Shown piece by piece: positions 1 to 6,449 of a DNA stretch of 12,196 nt. Numbering within the stretch: the first letter of the stretch is position 1; the number at the start of each line of letters is the position of its first letter. Origin of the DNA: an uncultured Pedobacter sp. (GTDB lineage Bacteria > Bacteroidota > Bacteroidia > Sphingobacteriales > Sphingobacteriaceae); contig CAMLDJ010000159.1 in assembly GCA_946478755.1 (NCBI GenBank), forward strand, positions 1-12,196, given 5' to 3'. The notes below the pieces were generated by a model that saw only the letters and a list, made by a program, of their open reading frames with translations, was not told where the DNA came from and made no database searches. A program made the position numbers and the translations under genes.

Positions 1-153
1 GTTGTCGTGCAACATCTTCTCTGCCACTTCCCTTCCTGAAAATCCTGAATTTAACTGCATTTCAGCGTATTTTGAAAATCTGTTTCTAAACCGCCACTGC
101 ACAAACATGCTAATCATCAGTATTGGAACGATCAATACAATATAAGTTCCCAT
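1..153 (-). CDS. YugP-type zinc metallopeptidase, N-terminal fragment (cut by window edge)
   Basis: The minus-strand frame opens at an ATG (153-151) and stays open for 51 codons to the window edge, so only the N-terminus is present. It begins MGTYIVLIVPILMISMFV, a single hydrophobic membrane segment (about residues 3-18). A basic stretch (RFRNRFSKYA) follows, then a segment ending SGREVAEKMLHDN. This hydrophobic anchor, 'F-x-K-Y' and 'G-x-EVA-x-KML-x-DN' order is the start of the putative neutral zinc metallopeptidase family (YugP, PF04298). The HEXXH-type metal site lies further downstream and is outside the window. The protein is expected in the inner membrane; its physiological role in Bacteroidota is not established. 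It diverges from rmuC across a 238-bp gap. The family call rests on a short fragment. Confidence 0.72.
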   Translation of the reverse strand, partial: MGTYIVLIVPILMISMFVQWRFRNRFSKYAEMQLNSGFSGREVAEKMLHDN

Positions 154-391
154 TTTATATATTTATTGTTTCCCTCCCCATATCAAACAAAAAGCGTTCC
201 TACTTTATTAAAAATCAGATTTAAATCGCTTTTATGTAAGCAATTAGCCTTGTTTCATCAGCAGGACCGCATTTTAAATGACCTCAAAATTTCCGGCAGG
301 TACCCAGCTGTATGAAAACAGAGAAATGCAGTCCTAAAAACACCATTTGATATTTTCGGGTATTTTAATCATTTTTGATAAAAAAATTAGC
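154..391. other. Divergent intergenic gap between the YugP-like gene and rmuC
   Basis: This non-coding stretch must hold the promoters of both divergent genes. I see no good match to the Bacteroidota -33 TTG / -7 TAnnTTTG promoter on either strand; TAGCCTTG at about 245-252 is one base off but has no well-placed TTG. There is a perfect 10-bp palindrome GATTTAAATC at 218-227. A 7-bp inverted repeat, AAAAGCG at 190-196 with CGCTTTT at 227-233, surrounds it. Neither is a recognised operator. Confidence 0.5.
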
Positions 392-1705
392 ATGGACATA
401 GTTTTAATACCAATATTAATCATAATTTTAGTACTGCTGATCGTTGTTTATTTTAAAAAACCGTCAGGTGAGGGCAGCATTTCTTTACTGGAATTAAAGG
501 AGCAGGAGCATCAAAAGGCCCTGAATTGGTTGAAAGAAGAAAAATTAAAGCTCGAAGATGAACTGAATGATCTGCGTTCAATTTTCATCATAGAACGAAG
601 TAAAGTGATTAAAGCAGAAGAAACACTGATGGCCCAGCAACAAAAGCAAATTGAACAGGAAAAATATATCGCAGAGTTGCAACAGCGTTTTAAGCTGGAG
701 TTTGAAAATATAGCCAACAGAGTGCTCGACGAAAAAACAGAAAAATTTACCCTACAGAACCGTACAAATCTCGATATCATCTTAAAACCCCTCAAAGAAA
801 ATATAAAAGCTTTTGAGGATAAAGTAGATAAGGTGTATAAGGACGAATCTGATGAGCGCAATATTTTAAAAGGAGTCATCTCTCAGCTGATGGCTCAAAG
901 CAAACAAATTCAGGAGGATGCCAATAATTTAACCAAAGCGCTTAAAGGCGACAACAAGAAACAGGGCAACTGGGGCGAGGTCATTCTGGAAAGGGTATTG
1001 GAACGCTCAGGTTTAATCAAAGACAGAGAGTACCGCATACAATTCAGTTTAAGCTCATCTGAGGGCAGTAGAATGCAGCCGGATGTAATTATAGACCTTC
1101 CGGATCAGAAACACATTGTAGTCGATTCTAAGGTCTCTTTAATAGCTTATGAGCGACTGGTTACGGCAGAAACAGAAGAGCAAAGGGAAATCGAGCTTAA
1201 ACAACATCTTTTTTCTATAAAAAGTCACATTCAGGGCTTATCCGCCAAGAACTATCATGAACTTTATCAGATTAATTCTCCGGATTTTGTATTGCTATTT
1301 ATTCCCATCGAGTCTTCCTTCGCAATTGCTGTACAGCAAGACACCGAACTTTTTAATTATGCCTGGGACAAAAAAGTGGTGATCGTAAGTCCTTCTACCT
1401 TACTGGCTACCTTACGAACCATAGCCAGCATCTGGAAACAAGAGCGACAAAATAGAAACGTACTGGAAATTGCGCGCCTAAGCGGCAGCATGTATGATAA
1501 ATTTGTTGGATTTTTAGCAGATATGGAAGGAATCGGGCGGAACCTTAAGATGAGCCAGGATGCTTATGATAAAGCACTTAACAAGTTATCCAGAGGTGCT
1601 GGAAACCTCTCCAACACCTCGGAAAAAATTAAGAAATTAGGTGCCAGGGCTACGAAGCAAATTGACAGCAAATTTCTAGATACCATTATACCCGAAGAAT
1701 TATAG
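392..1705 (+). CDS. rmuC: RmuC family protein (membrane-anchored, coiled-coil, nuclease-like domain)
   Basis: The product has 437 residues from ATG 392. An upstream in-frame TTG at 347 would add 15 residues before the membrane segment and is less likely. Residues 2-20 are one hydrophobic transmembrane helix. Residues about 30-120 are charged and Gln/Glu/Lys-rich, as in a coiled coil. From about 120 the conserved RmuC domain (PF02646) follows: GNWGE at 192-196, QPDVIIDLP at 229-237, VDSKVSL at 244-250, SPDFVLLFIPIE at 296-307, and VSPSTLLATLRTI at 332-344. The PD...DSK arrangement (P230-D231, D245-x-K247) resembles a PD-(D/E)XK nuclease core; that link is inference from the motif. E. coli RmuC limits inversions between short inverted repeats, but its biochemistry is poorly defined. 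The last 6 bp overlap the convergent thiL gene. The family assignment is secure. Confidence 0.93.
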   Translation: MDIVLIPILIIILVLLIVVYFKKPSGEGSISLLELKEQEHQKALNWLKEEKLKLEDELNDLRSIFIIERSKVIKAEETLMAQQQKQIEQEKYIAELQQRFKLEFENIANRVLDEKTEKFTLQNRTNLDIILKPLKENIKAFEDKVDKVYKDESDERNILKGVISQLMAQSKQIQEDANNLTKALKGDNKKQGNWGEVILERVLERSGLIKDREYRIQFSLSSSEGSRMQPDVIIDLPDQKHIVVDSKVSLIAYERLVTAETEEQREIELKQHLFSIKSHIQGLSAKNYHELYQINSPDFVLLFIPIESSFAIAVQQDTELFNYAWDKKVVIVSPSTLLATLRTIASIWKQERQNRNVLEIARLSGSMYDKFVGFLADMEGIGRNLKMSQDAYDKALNKLSRGAGNLSNTSEKIKKLGARATKQIDSKFLDTIIPEEL

Positions 1706-2740
1706 CTTAAAGGCATTCCAGCCCTGTGCTTTCAACTCATGTACTACGTTAGACTTAGATATCATTTTACAACCGGAATTTTTTTCGGTAATATGCCCAA
1801 TAATACTGATATCCACATCATGCTTTAATTTCTCGTAATCCGCTTGTCGTATGGTAAATAACAATTCATAATCTTCTCCACCATTCAAAGCACATACCGT
1901 TGGATCGAGCCCGAGATCCCTGGCCGTTTGGTAGGTCATAGGATCGATGGGAATCTTTTCTTCGTACAGGGTGACGCCCTTTTCGGACTGCTGACAGATG
2001 TGTAAAACCTCAGAAGCCAGACCATCCGATACATCGATCATGGCGGTAGGGAGAATCCCCATCTGGCTCAGCAGATCAACAATATCCCTTCTTCCTTCAG
2101 GCTTTAATTGGCGTTCAATGATATAGTCCTTCCCTTCCAGATCAGGCTGTATATCAGGATTTTCTAGAAATATCTGCTTCTCTCTTTCCAGAATTTGCAA
2201 GCCAACATAGGCCCCTCCCAGATCACCGGAAACACATAGCAGATCCCCTTCCTGTGCACCATTTCTATAACAAACAGTTCCCTTTTCTGCATGACCAATG
2301 CTCGTTACACTGATCACCAAACCCTGTTTACTCGAGGAAGTATCGCCACCAATCAGATCAATGTTAAATTTATCACAGGCCAGCTGTATCCCTTTGTAAA
2401 TTTCTTCAACCGCCTCTAGCGGAAATTTGCTCGATAAGCCAATAGAGACCGTAATCTGTGTTGGTGTACCGTTCATTGCATAAATATCGCTCAGATTAAC
2501 CTGAACAGCTTTATAACCTAAATGCATCAGCGGTACATAAGCCAGATCAAAATGGATCCCTTCCAGCAACAGATCTGTAGAGATCAGCACTTCTTTACCT
2601 TCAAAATTTAGTACTGCAGCGTCATCACCAATTCCTTTCCTGCTGCTTTCGTGTTTTACCGTGAAATTATCGGTCAGGTGCTTAATCAGTCCGAATTCAC
2701 CCAATTCAGCAATATCCGTACGCTCTTTATTTTCAAACAT
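1700..2740 (-). CDS. thiL: Thiamine-monophosphate kinase
   Basis: ThiL phosphorylates thiamine monophosphate with ATP to the active cofactor thiamine diphosphate (EC 2.7.4.16) in the cytoplasm. The 346-residue product has the usual length for the PurM/AIR-synthase-related fold. Visible motifs in order are GIGDDAAVL (36-44), STDLLLEGIHFD (54-65), GYKAVQVNLSDIYAMNGTP (75-93), the metal/nucleotide loop GGDTSSS (131-137), SGDLGGAYVGL (171-181), IDVSDGLASEV (235-245) and LNGGEDYELLFT (285-296). The many conserved Asp residues that bind Mg2+ are present. It lies 42 bp downstream of nadA on the same strand, so the two may be co-transcribed, although a hairpin sits in that gap. No TPP riboswitch is visible upstream. 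Its stop codon lies inside the final codons of rmuC. Confidence 0.97.
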   Translation of the reverse strand: MFENKERTDIAELGEFGLIKHLTDNFTVKHESSRKGIGDDAAVLNFEGKEVLISTDLLLEGIHFDLAYVPLMHLGYKAVQVNLSDIYAMNGTPTQITVSIGLSSKFPLEAVEEIYKGIQLACDKFNIDLIGGDTSSSKQGLVISVTSIGHAEKGTVCYRNGAQEGDLLCVSGDLGGAYVGLQILEREKQIFLENPDIQPDLEGKDYIIERQLKPEGRRDIVDLLSQMGILPTAMIDVSDGLASEVLHICQQSEKGVTLYEEKIPIDPMTYQTARDLGLDPTVCALNGGEDYELLFTIRQADYEKLKHDVDISIIGHITEKNSGCKMISKSNVVHELKAQGWNAFKL

Positions 2741-2755
2741 AATGTGTTAGTTAAC

Positions 2756-2778
2756 TGTGAATAACCTTGCTATTCACA
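2756..2778 (-). other. Perfect 8-bp hairpin in the nadA-thiL gap
   Basis: TGTGAATA (2756-2763) and TATTCACA (2771-2778) are perfect reverse complements around a 7-nt loop. The hairpin begins 4 bp after the nadA stop codon and ends 15 bp before the thiL ATG. On the minus strand no U-tract follows, so it is not a good intrinsic terminator. It could attenuate or process the nadA-thiL transcript, or protect the nadA 3' end. TTATTCACA on the minus strand (2764-2756) also fits the relaxed DnaA-box consensus TTATNCACA. Confidence 0.5.
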
Positions 2779-2782
2779 AAAA

Positions 2783-3781
2783 TTATAATCCTAAACCTGC
2801 CGATATTTCCAGCATTCTTTCAATGGGTTTACGAGCCTGTACAATGATATCAGCTGGAACAGTAACTTCAGGCAAGCCGTTTTTAATGCATAAATACAAC
2901 TTTTCCAGCGTATTTCTCTTCATATAAGGACAATCGTTGCAGGCACAGCTGTTGTTTGGTGGAGCAGGAATAAAGGTTTTATGAGGATTGGCTTTCTCCA
3001 TCTGGTGTATGATCCCGCTTTCTGTGGCTACAATGAATTCCTGTGCCTCATTATTGATGGAATATTTCAACAATCCGGTAGTTGAACCAATATAATCGGC
3101 CATTTGCAGGACCGCTTCTTCACATTCAGGATGTGCAATAAACTTCGCATTGGGATGACGCTCCTTTAATTTGGTGATCTTTTCTCTCGAAAATATTTCA
3201 TGTACCATACAGGCACCATTCCATAAAACCAGGTCCCTGCCTGTCTTCTTAGCCACCCAGGCGCCTAAATTCTTGTCAGGCCCAAATATAATTTTCTGCT
3301 CTTTAGGTAAGCTTTCCACAATTTGTACCGCATTCGTTGAGGTGCAGACAATATCACTTAAAGCTTTTAACTCAGCGGTACAATTCACATAAGTGATCAC
3401 CAGATGATCGGGATACTTCTCTTTGAATTTTCTAAATAAATGTGGGGGGCAACTATCTGCCAGTGAGCAACCTGCCTTTAAATCCGGTAACAATACCGTT
3501 TTTTCCGGAGAAAGTATTTTTGCAGTTTCCGCCATAAAATGCACCCCTGCAAACACAATTACATCGGCCTCTGTTTTTGCCGCTTCCTGGGAAAGACCTA
3601 AACTATCACCAATATAATCTGCAATATCCTGTATATCAGGCTCCTGGTAGTAGTGTGCCAGAATGATTGCATTTTTTTCCTTTTTTAATTTTTCAATTTC
3701 CGCAAAAAGGTCCAGCGTTGGATCTATACTTTCCTCCAGGTAACCTTTTTTGTTTAATTCAGCTAACGTGTCCATGTTCAT
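2783..3781 (-). CDS. nadA: Quinolinate synthase A, [4Fe-4S] enzyme
   Basis: NadA condenses iminoaspartate (from NadB) with dihydroxyacetone phosphate to quinolinate, the second step of de novo NAD synthesis (EC 2.5.1.72). The 332-residue product shows the family's three-fold pseudo-repeat: [10 protein letters not shown] (42-51), [17 protein letters not shown] (78-94), [13 protein letters not shown] (131-143), FGPDKNLG (166-173), WNGACMVHE (187-195), [18 protein letters not shown] (217-234) and [10 protein letters not shown] (252-261). The expected iron-sulfur ligands are Cys105 (AGCSLADSC), Cys191 (GAC) and Cys284 (NDCPYM). Near the last ligand there is C279-x-C281-x-x-C284; E. coli NadA has CxxCxxC there. 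Translation starts at the first of two near-adjacent ATGs (residues 1 and 3). It is divergent from nadB and upstream of thiL. Confidence 0.97.
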   Translation of the reverse strand: MNMDTLAELNKKGYLEESIDPTLDLFAEIEKLKKEKNAIILAHYYQEPDIQDIADYIGDSLGLSQEAAKTEADVIVFAGVHFMAETAKILSPEKTVLLPDLKAGCSLADSCPPHLFRKFKEKYPDHLVITYVNCTAELKALSDIVCTSTNAVQIVESLPKEQKIIFGPDKNLGAWVAKKTGRDLVLWNGACMVHEIFSREKITKLKERHPNAKFIAHPECEEAVLQMADYIGSTTGLLKYSINNEAQEFIVATESGIIHQMEKANPHKTFIPAPPNNSCACNDCPYMKRNTLEKLYLCIKNGLPEVTVPADIIVQARKPIERMLEISAGLGL

Positions 3782-4349
3782 CAGAATCGTTTTTTATTTT
3801 ACTCCATTGTATTTCAAACCCGGCCAGCCAGCCAAAGTTTTTTACTGAAGATTCTGTAAAGGTACGGAGTTTCAACACTTCAATAAATTATAATTAATTT
3901 AATATAAATAGATTTCTATTGTTTATTAGTGTGTTGATATTGTTTGTAAATAAGATTTTTTTGTTCGTTGCTTTGAGTTATTAATAATTTACCAACATTA
4001 TTAATACTTTTTTATTGGAAAGATCAGCTGATTTACAACGAGATATTTTTTTGGAGATATTTTTATCAATACGAATATGTTTATTGTTAATAGGTGTTAA
4101 AAAAGTTAATAAACTTTAGAAAGCTGCTTAAAAATTACTTAAAATATTGTGGCAAATAGCCTTTTTAGCTTAGCTTTAAACATTCAAAAATATTTGTTCT
4201 GTTTATATAGACATGTAATCAACACATATACCAACGTTGTTAACAAACCGTGTATTTTTTATATTTTCAGTCAGATGATTAGGTATACAGGCGAGTCATT
4301 ATGCTTGTAGATTCGATTTTATATTATTTTGAAATACAATAGCTTACGA
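3782..4349. other. 568-bp AT-rich divergent regulatory gap between nadA and nadB
   Basis: I find no convincing gene here. The sequence is strikingly AT-rich apart from a small GC patch near 3819-3835. It must carry the promoters of both divergent NAD genes. It contains four copies of TTRTTAAYA (3978, 3998, 4084, 4237) and an imperfect 17-bp direct repeat (TACCAAC...) at 3990-4006 and 4229-4245. Promoter candidates are weak: TTATTTTG at 4324-4331 on plus (one base off TAnnTTTG, spacing to TTG at 4305 short), and TATTTTTG at 4192-4185 on minus (perfect box but about 400 bp from nadA). The length is unusual for two biosynthetic genes, so an unrecognised small RNA is possible but nothing shows it. 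Confidence 0.6.
3978..4246. promoter_or_regulatory. Recurring near-palindrome TTRTTAAYA, candidate operator sites
   Basis: Copies are TTATTAATAA at 3978-3987 (perfect palindrome), TTATTAATAC at 3998-4007, TTGTTAATAG at 4084-4093 and TTGTTAACAA at 4237-4246 (perfect palindrome, overlapping the 8-bp palindrome CAACGTTG at 4232-4239). A near match AGTTAATAA lies at 4104-4112. They occupy the shared upstream region of nadA and nadB, where a regulator of NAD synthesis could act on both. I do not recognise the motif as a known NrtR, NiaR or NadQ site, and low-complexity AT sequence makes chance matches more likely. Confidence 0.25.
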
Positions 4350-5936
4350 ATGAAAGAAGTAGATTTTTTAGTAATAGGTTCTGGTATTGCCGGTTTAAGT
4401 TTTGCTTTAAAGGCAGCCAGGCATGGTAAAGTGTTGATCGTTACGAAATCAAATGAAGATGAGTCGAACACCAAGTATGCACAGGGGGGTGTCGCCGTAG
4501 TGATTGACAAGGATGATTCGTTCGAGAAACATATCGAAGATACCCTGATTGCAGGCGATGGATTATGTGACAAAAAGGTCGTGGAAATCGTTGTAAAAGA
4601 GGGTCCTCAGCGCATTGATGAGATCATCGGTTATGGGATAAACTTTGATAAAAGTCGGACTGGCGTGTATGACCTGGCAAAGGAGGGTGGACACTCAGAA
4701 AACCGGGTTTTACACTATAAAGATGTAACAGGGTATGAGATCGAAAGTGTGTTGTTAAGGCAGATCCATCAAAATAAAAACATCGAGATATTAACACATT
4801 ACTTTTGTTTGGAGTTGATTACGCAACATCATCTCGGCGAACATGTGGATAAGAGTTCTGAAGATATCAACTGTTATGGTGTATATGCCTTTAATACAGA
4901 ACTTAATGATGTGGAAAAGATATTGGCTCGTGTGACTATCATGGCTTCTGGTGGCGCAGGACATGTCTATTCGAGTACTACAAATCCCGTAATTGCAACA
5001 GGTGATGGAATGGCGATGGTTTATCGTGCCAAGGGTAAAGTGCGGAACATGGAATTCATTCAGTTTCATCCTACGGCTTTGTATAATCCTGGGGAATATC
5101 CGGCATTTTTAATTTCTGAAGCTGTAAGAGGATTTGGAGGCGTATTGAGAAGGAAGAACGGAGACGAATTTATGTATGAATATGATAAGCGCGGTGCGCT
5201 TGCTCCCCGGGATATTGTTGCACGTGCCATTGATGCCGAGATGAAGAAATCTGGAGAGGACTTCGTTTATCTGGATATCACGAACCGAAAAAAAGCAGAT
5301 ATTCTCGCGCATTTTCCCAACATCTATGCAAAGTGTTTGTCGATAGGTATTGATATGACTAAAGATCTTATCCCGGTAACACCGGCGGCACACTATATGT
5401 GTGGTGGTATTATGGTCGATGAGTACGGAAGATCTTCGATTAAGAATCTCTATGCCTGTGGAGAATGTTCTTCCACCGGCTTGCACGGTGCAAACAGGCT
5501 GGCGTCGAATTCCCTGCTCGAGGCACCGGTATTTGCTCATAGAATCTATCAGGATGCCATCAAAGTATTTAAGAATAATATTATTCCTGAGCACATTCCT
5601 GACTGGGACGCGCATGGTGTTGTGCAATCTAATGAGGATATCCTGGTTACCCATAACTTGCGGGAAACACAGAAATTGATGAGTGATTATGTGGGCATTG
5701 TACGCTCGGATTTCAGGTTGGAACGGGCAATGAGGCGGTTATTCCTGCTTCATGAGGAAACTGAGGAATTTTATAAAGCAAATAAGGTCTCTGTAAAGCT
5801 ATGTGAGTTGAGAAATGTGATCCAGGTAGCCTTTCTCGTCATCAAAGCAGCAAAAATGAGGAAGGAAAGCCGGGGACTGCATTATACGACGGACTATCCG
5901 GATCATCTGGCCGTGTTGACAGATACAATTTTTTAA
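4350..5936 (+). CDS. nadB: L-aspartate oxidase
   Basis: NadB is a cytoplasmic FAD enzyme that oxidises L-aspartate to iminoaspartate (EC 1.4.3.16), the first step of de novo NAD synthesis. I chose ATG 4350 (528 residues) because MKEVDFLVIGSGIAGL puts the FAD-binding GxGxxG directly at the N-terminus; an in-frame TTG at 4329 would add seven residues. Motifs seen are GSGIAGLSFAL (10-20), TKYAQGGVAV (41-50), GGHSENRVLH (113-122), ASGGAGHVY (199-207), QFHPTAL (238-244), APRDIVARA (285-293), AAHYMCGG (346-353) and GANRLASNSLLE (380-391). His240, Arg287, His348 and Arg383 fall where the E. coli enzyme has its catalytic and substrate-binding His244, Arg290, His351 and Arg386. The C-terminal helical domain ends RKESRGLHYTTDYP, typical of NadB. 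A carbonic-anhydrase-like gene follows after 3 bp, so they form an operon. Confidence 0.97.
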   Translation: MKEVDFLVIGSGIAGLSFALKAARHGKVLIVTKSNEDESNTKYAQGGVAVVIDKDDSFEKHIEDTLIAGDGLCDKKVVEIVVKEGPQRIDEIIGYGINFDKSRTGVYDLAKEGGHSENRVLHYKDVTGYEIESVLLRQIHQNKNIEILTHYFCLELITQHHLGEHVDKSSEDINCYGVYAFNTELNDVEKILARVTIMASGGAGHVYSSTTNPVIATGDGMAMVYRAKGKVRNMEFIQFHPTALYNPGEYPAFLISEAVRGFGGVLRRKNGDEFMYEYDKRGALAPRDIVARAIDAEMKKSGEDFVYLDITNRKKADILAHFPNIYAKCLSIGIDMTKDLIPVTPAAHYMCGGIMVDEYGRSSIKNLYACGECSSTGLHGANRLASNSLLEAPVFAHRIYQDAIKVFKNNIIPEHIPDWDAHGVVQSNEDILVTHNLRETQKLMSDYVGIVRSDFRLERAMRRLFLLHEETEEFYKANKVSVKLCELRNVIQVAFLVIKAAKMRKESRGLHYTTDYPDHLAVLTDTIF

Positions 5937-5939
5937 GAT

Positions 5940-6449
5940 ATGGCAGTAATATTAGCGGTTAAAGAAAAAGAACCCAAATGGGGAAGTGATTGTTTTATTG
6001 CACCAAATGCAACAATAGTTGGAGATGTGTTAATGGGCAACAATTGTTCTGTGTGGTTTAATGCGGTAATCAGGGGCGATGTAAACAGCATCACCATTGG
6101 AAACGAAACGAATATTCAGGATGGCGCGGTAATTCATGCAACTTACCTTAAGGCTTCAACCATTATCGGGAGCAGGGTTTCTATTGGCCATAATGCAATT
6201 GTACATGGTTGTATCCTGAAGGACAACATTTTGGTGGGTATGGGCGCAATTGTCATGGATAATGCCTTGGTGGAGCCGTATTGTATTATAGCGGCTGGTT
6301 CAGTGGTACTGGAAAATACGCGATGCGAAAGCGGGTATATTTATGCCGGAACACCTGCAAAAAAAATAAAGCCCATTACTGAGGAGCAACGGGCTTTATT
6401 GAACAGGTTACCAGACAATTACATCATGTACGCCGACTGGTTCCAGTAG
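5940..6449 (+). CDS. Gamma-carbonic-anhydrase-like protein (left-handed beta-helix, YrdA/PaaY type)
   Basis: The 169-residue product has the hexapeptide-repeat pattern of a left-handed beta-helix (residues about 18-125), for example IAPNATIVGDV, VWFNAVIRGDV and ISIGHNAIVHG-type turns, followed by a C-terminal helix. The three zinc ligands of gamma carbonic anhydrases are present: His66 (VIHAT), His84 (IGHNA) and His89 (VHG). Arg45, Asp47 and Gln60, conserved in the family, are also present. The protein would form a trimer with metal sites at subunit interfaces. It lacks the acidic loop of Methanosarcina Cam, so it belongs to the CamH/YrdA/PaaY side of the family; actual CO2 hydration is unproven and an acyl-CoA or other role is possible. 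It starts 3 bp after nadB and must be co-transcribed. Its TAG directly abuts the stop codon of the convergent lipoprotein gene. Confidence 0.9.
   Translation: MAVILAVKEKEPKWGSDCFIAPNATIVGDVLMGNNCSVWFNAVIRGDVNSITIGNETNIQDGAVIHATYLKASTIIGSRVSIGHNAIVHGCILKDNILVGMGAIVMDNALVEPYCIIAAGSVVLENTRCESGYIYAGTPAKKIKPITEEQRALLNRLPDNYIMYADWFQ
6359..6400 (-). terminator. Intrinsic terminator of the Big_5 lipoprotein gene, inside the convergent gene
   Basis: AATAAAGCCC (6365-6374) and GGGCTTTATT (6391-6400) are perfect 10-bp reverse complements around a 16-nt loop. Read on the minus strand, the stem is followed directly by eight T residues (6366-6359), the classic intrinsic terminator shape. It lies 49 nt past the stop codon of the minus-strand lipoprotein gene, and it is encoded within codons for about residues 140-154 of the carbonic-anhydrase-like protein. 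On the plus strand no T-run follows the stem, so it should act in one direction only. Confidence 0.8.

Noticed and set aside
2741..2782. A TPP riboswitch in front of thiL
   Set aside because: The gap is 42 bp and has none of the conserved THI-box sequence. Only a simple hairpin is present.
4185..4192. Perfect TATTTTTG box on minus as a nadA promoter
   Set aside because: It lacks a TTG at the right distance and would give a leader of about 400 nt. The AT-rich context makes such boxes common.
4305..4331. Candidate nadB promoter: TTG at 4305 and TTATTTTG at 4324-4331
   Set aside because: The -7 box has one mismatch and the 16-bp spacing is short for the Bacteroidota promoter, so it is not strong enough to annotate.
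5221..5226. A CACGTG core inside nadB, as a possible third parS site
   Set aside because: The flanks (GTTG before, CCAT after) do not match the parS arms, so it is an ordinary hexamer occurrence.
5109..5654. A 181-codon open frame antisense to nadB
   Set aside because: It lies wholly opposite a secure, conserved gene and its translation has no recognisable domain. It is a shadow of nadB codon use; the same applies to 9528-9887 opposite mnmG and 511-879 opposite rmuC.
6365..6400. The hairpin as a bidirectional terminator that also ends the nadB operon
   Set aside because: On the plus strand it lies before the stop codon and is followed by GAACAGG, not T residues.
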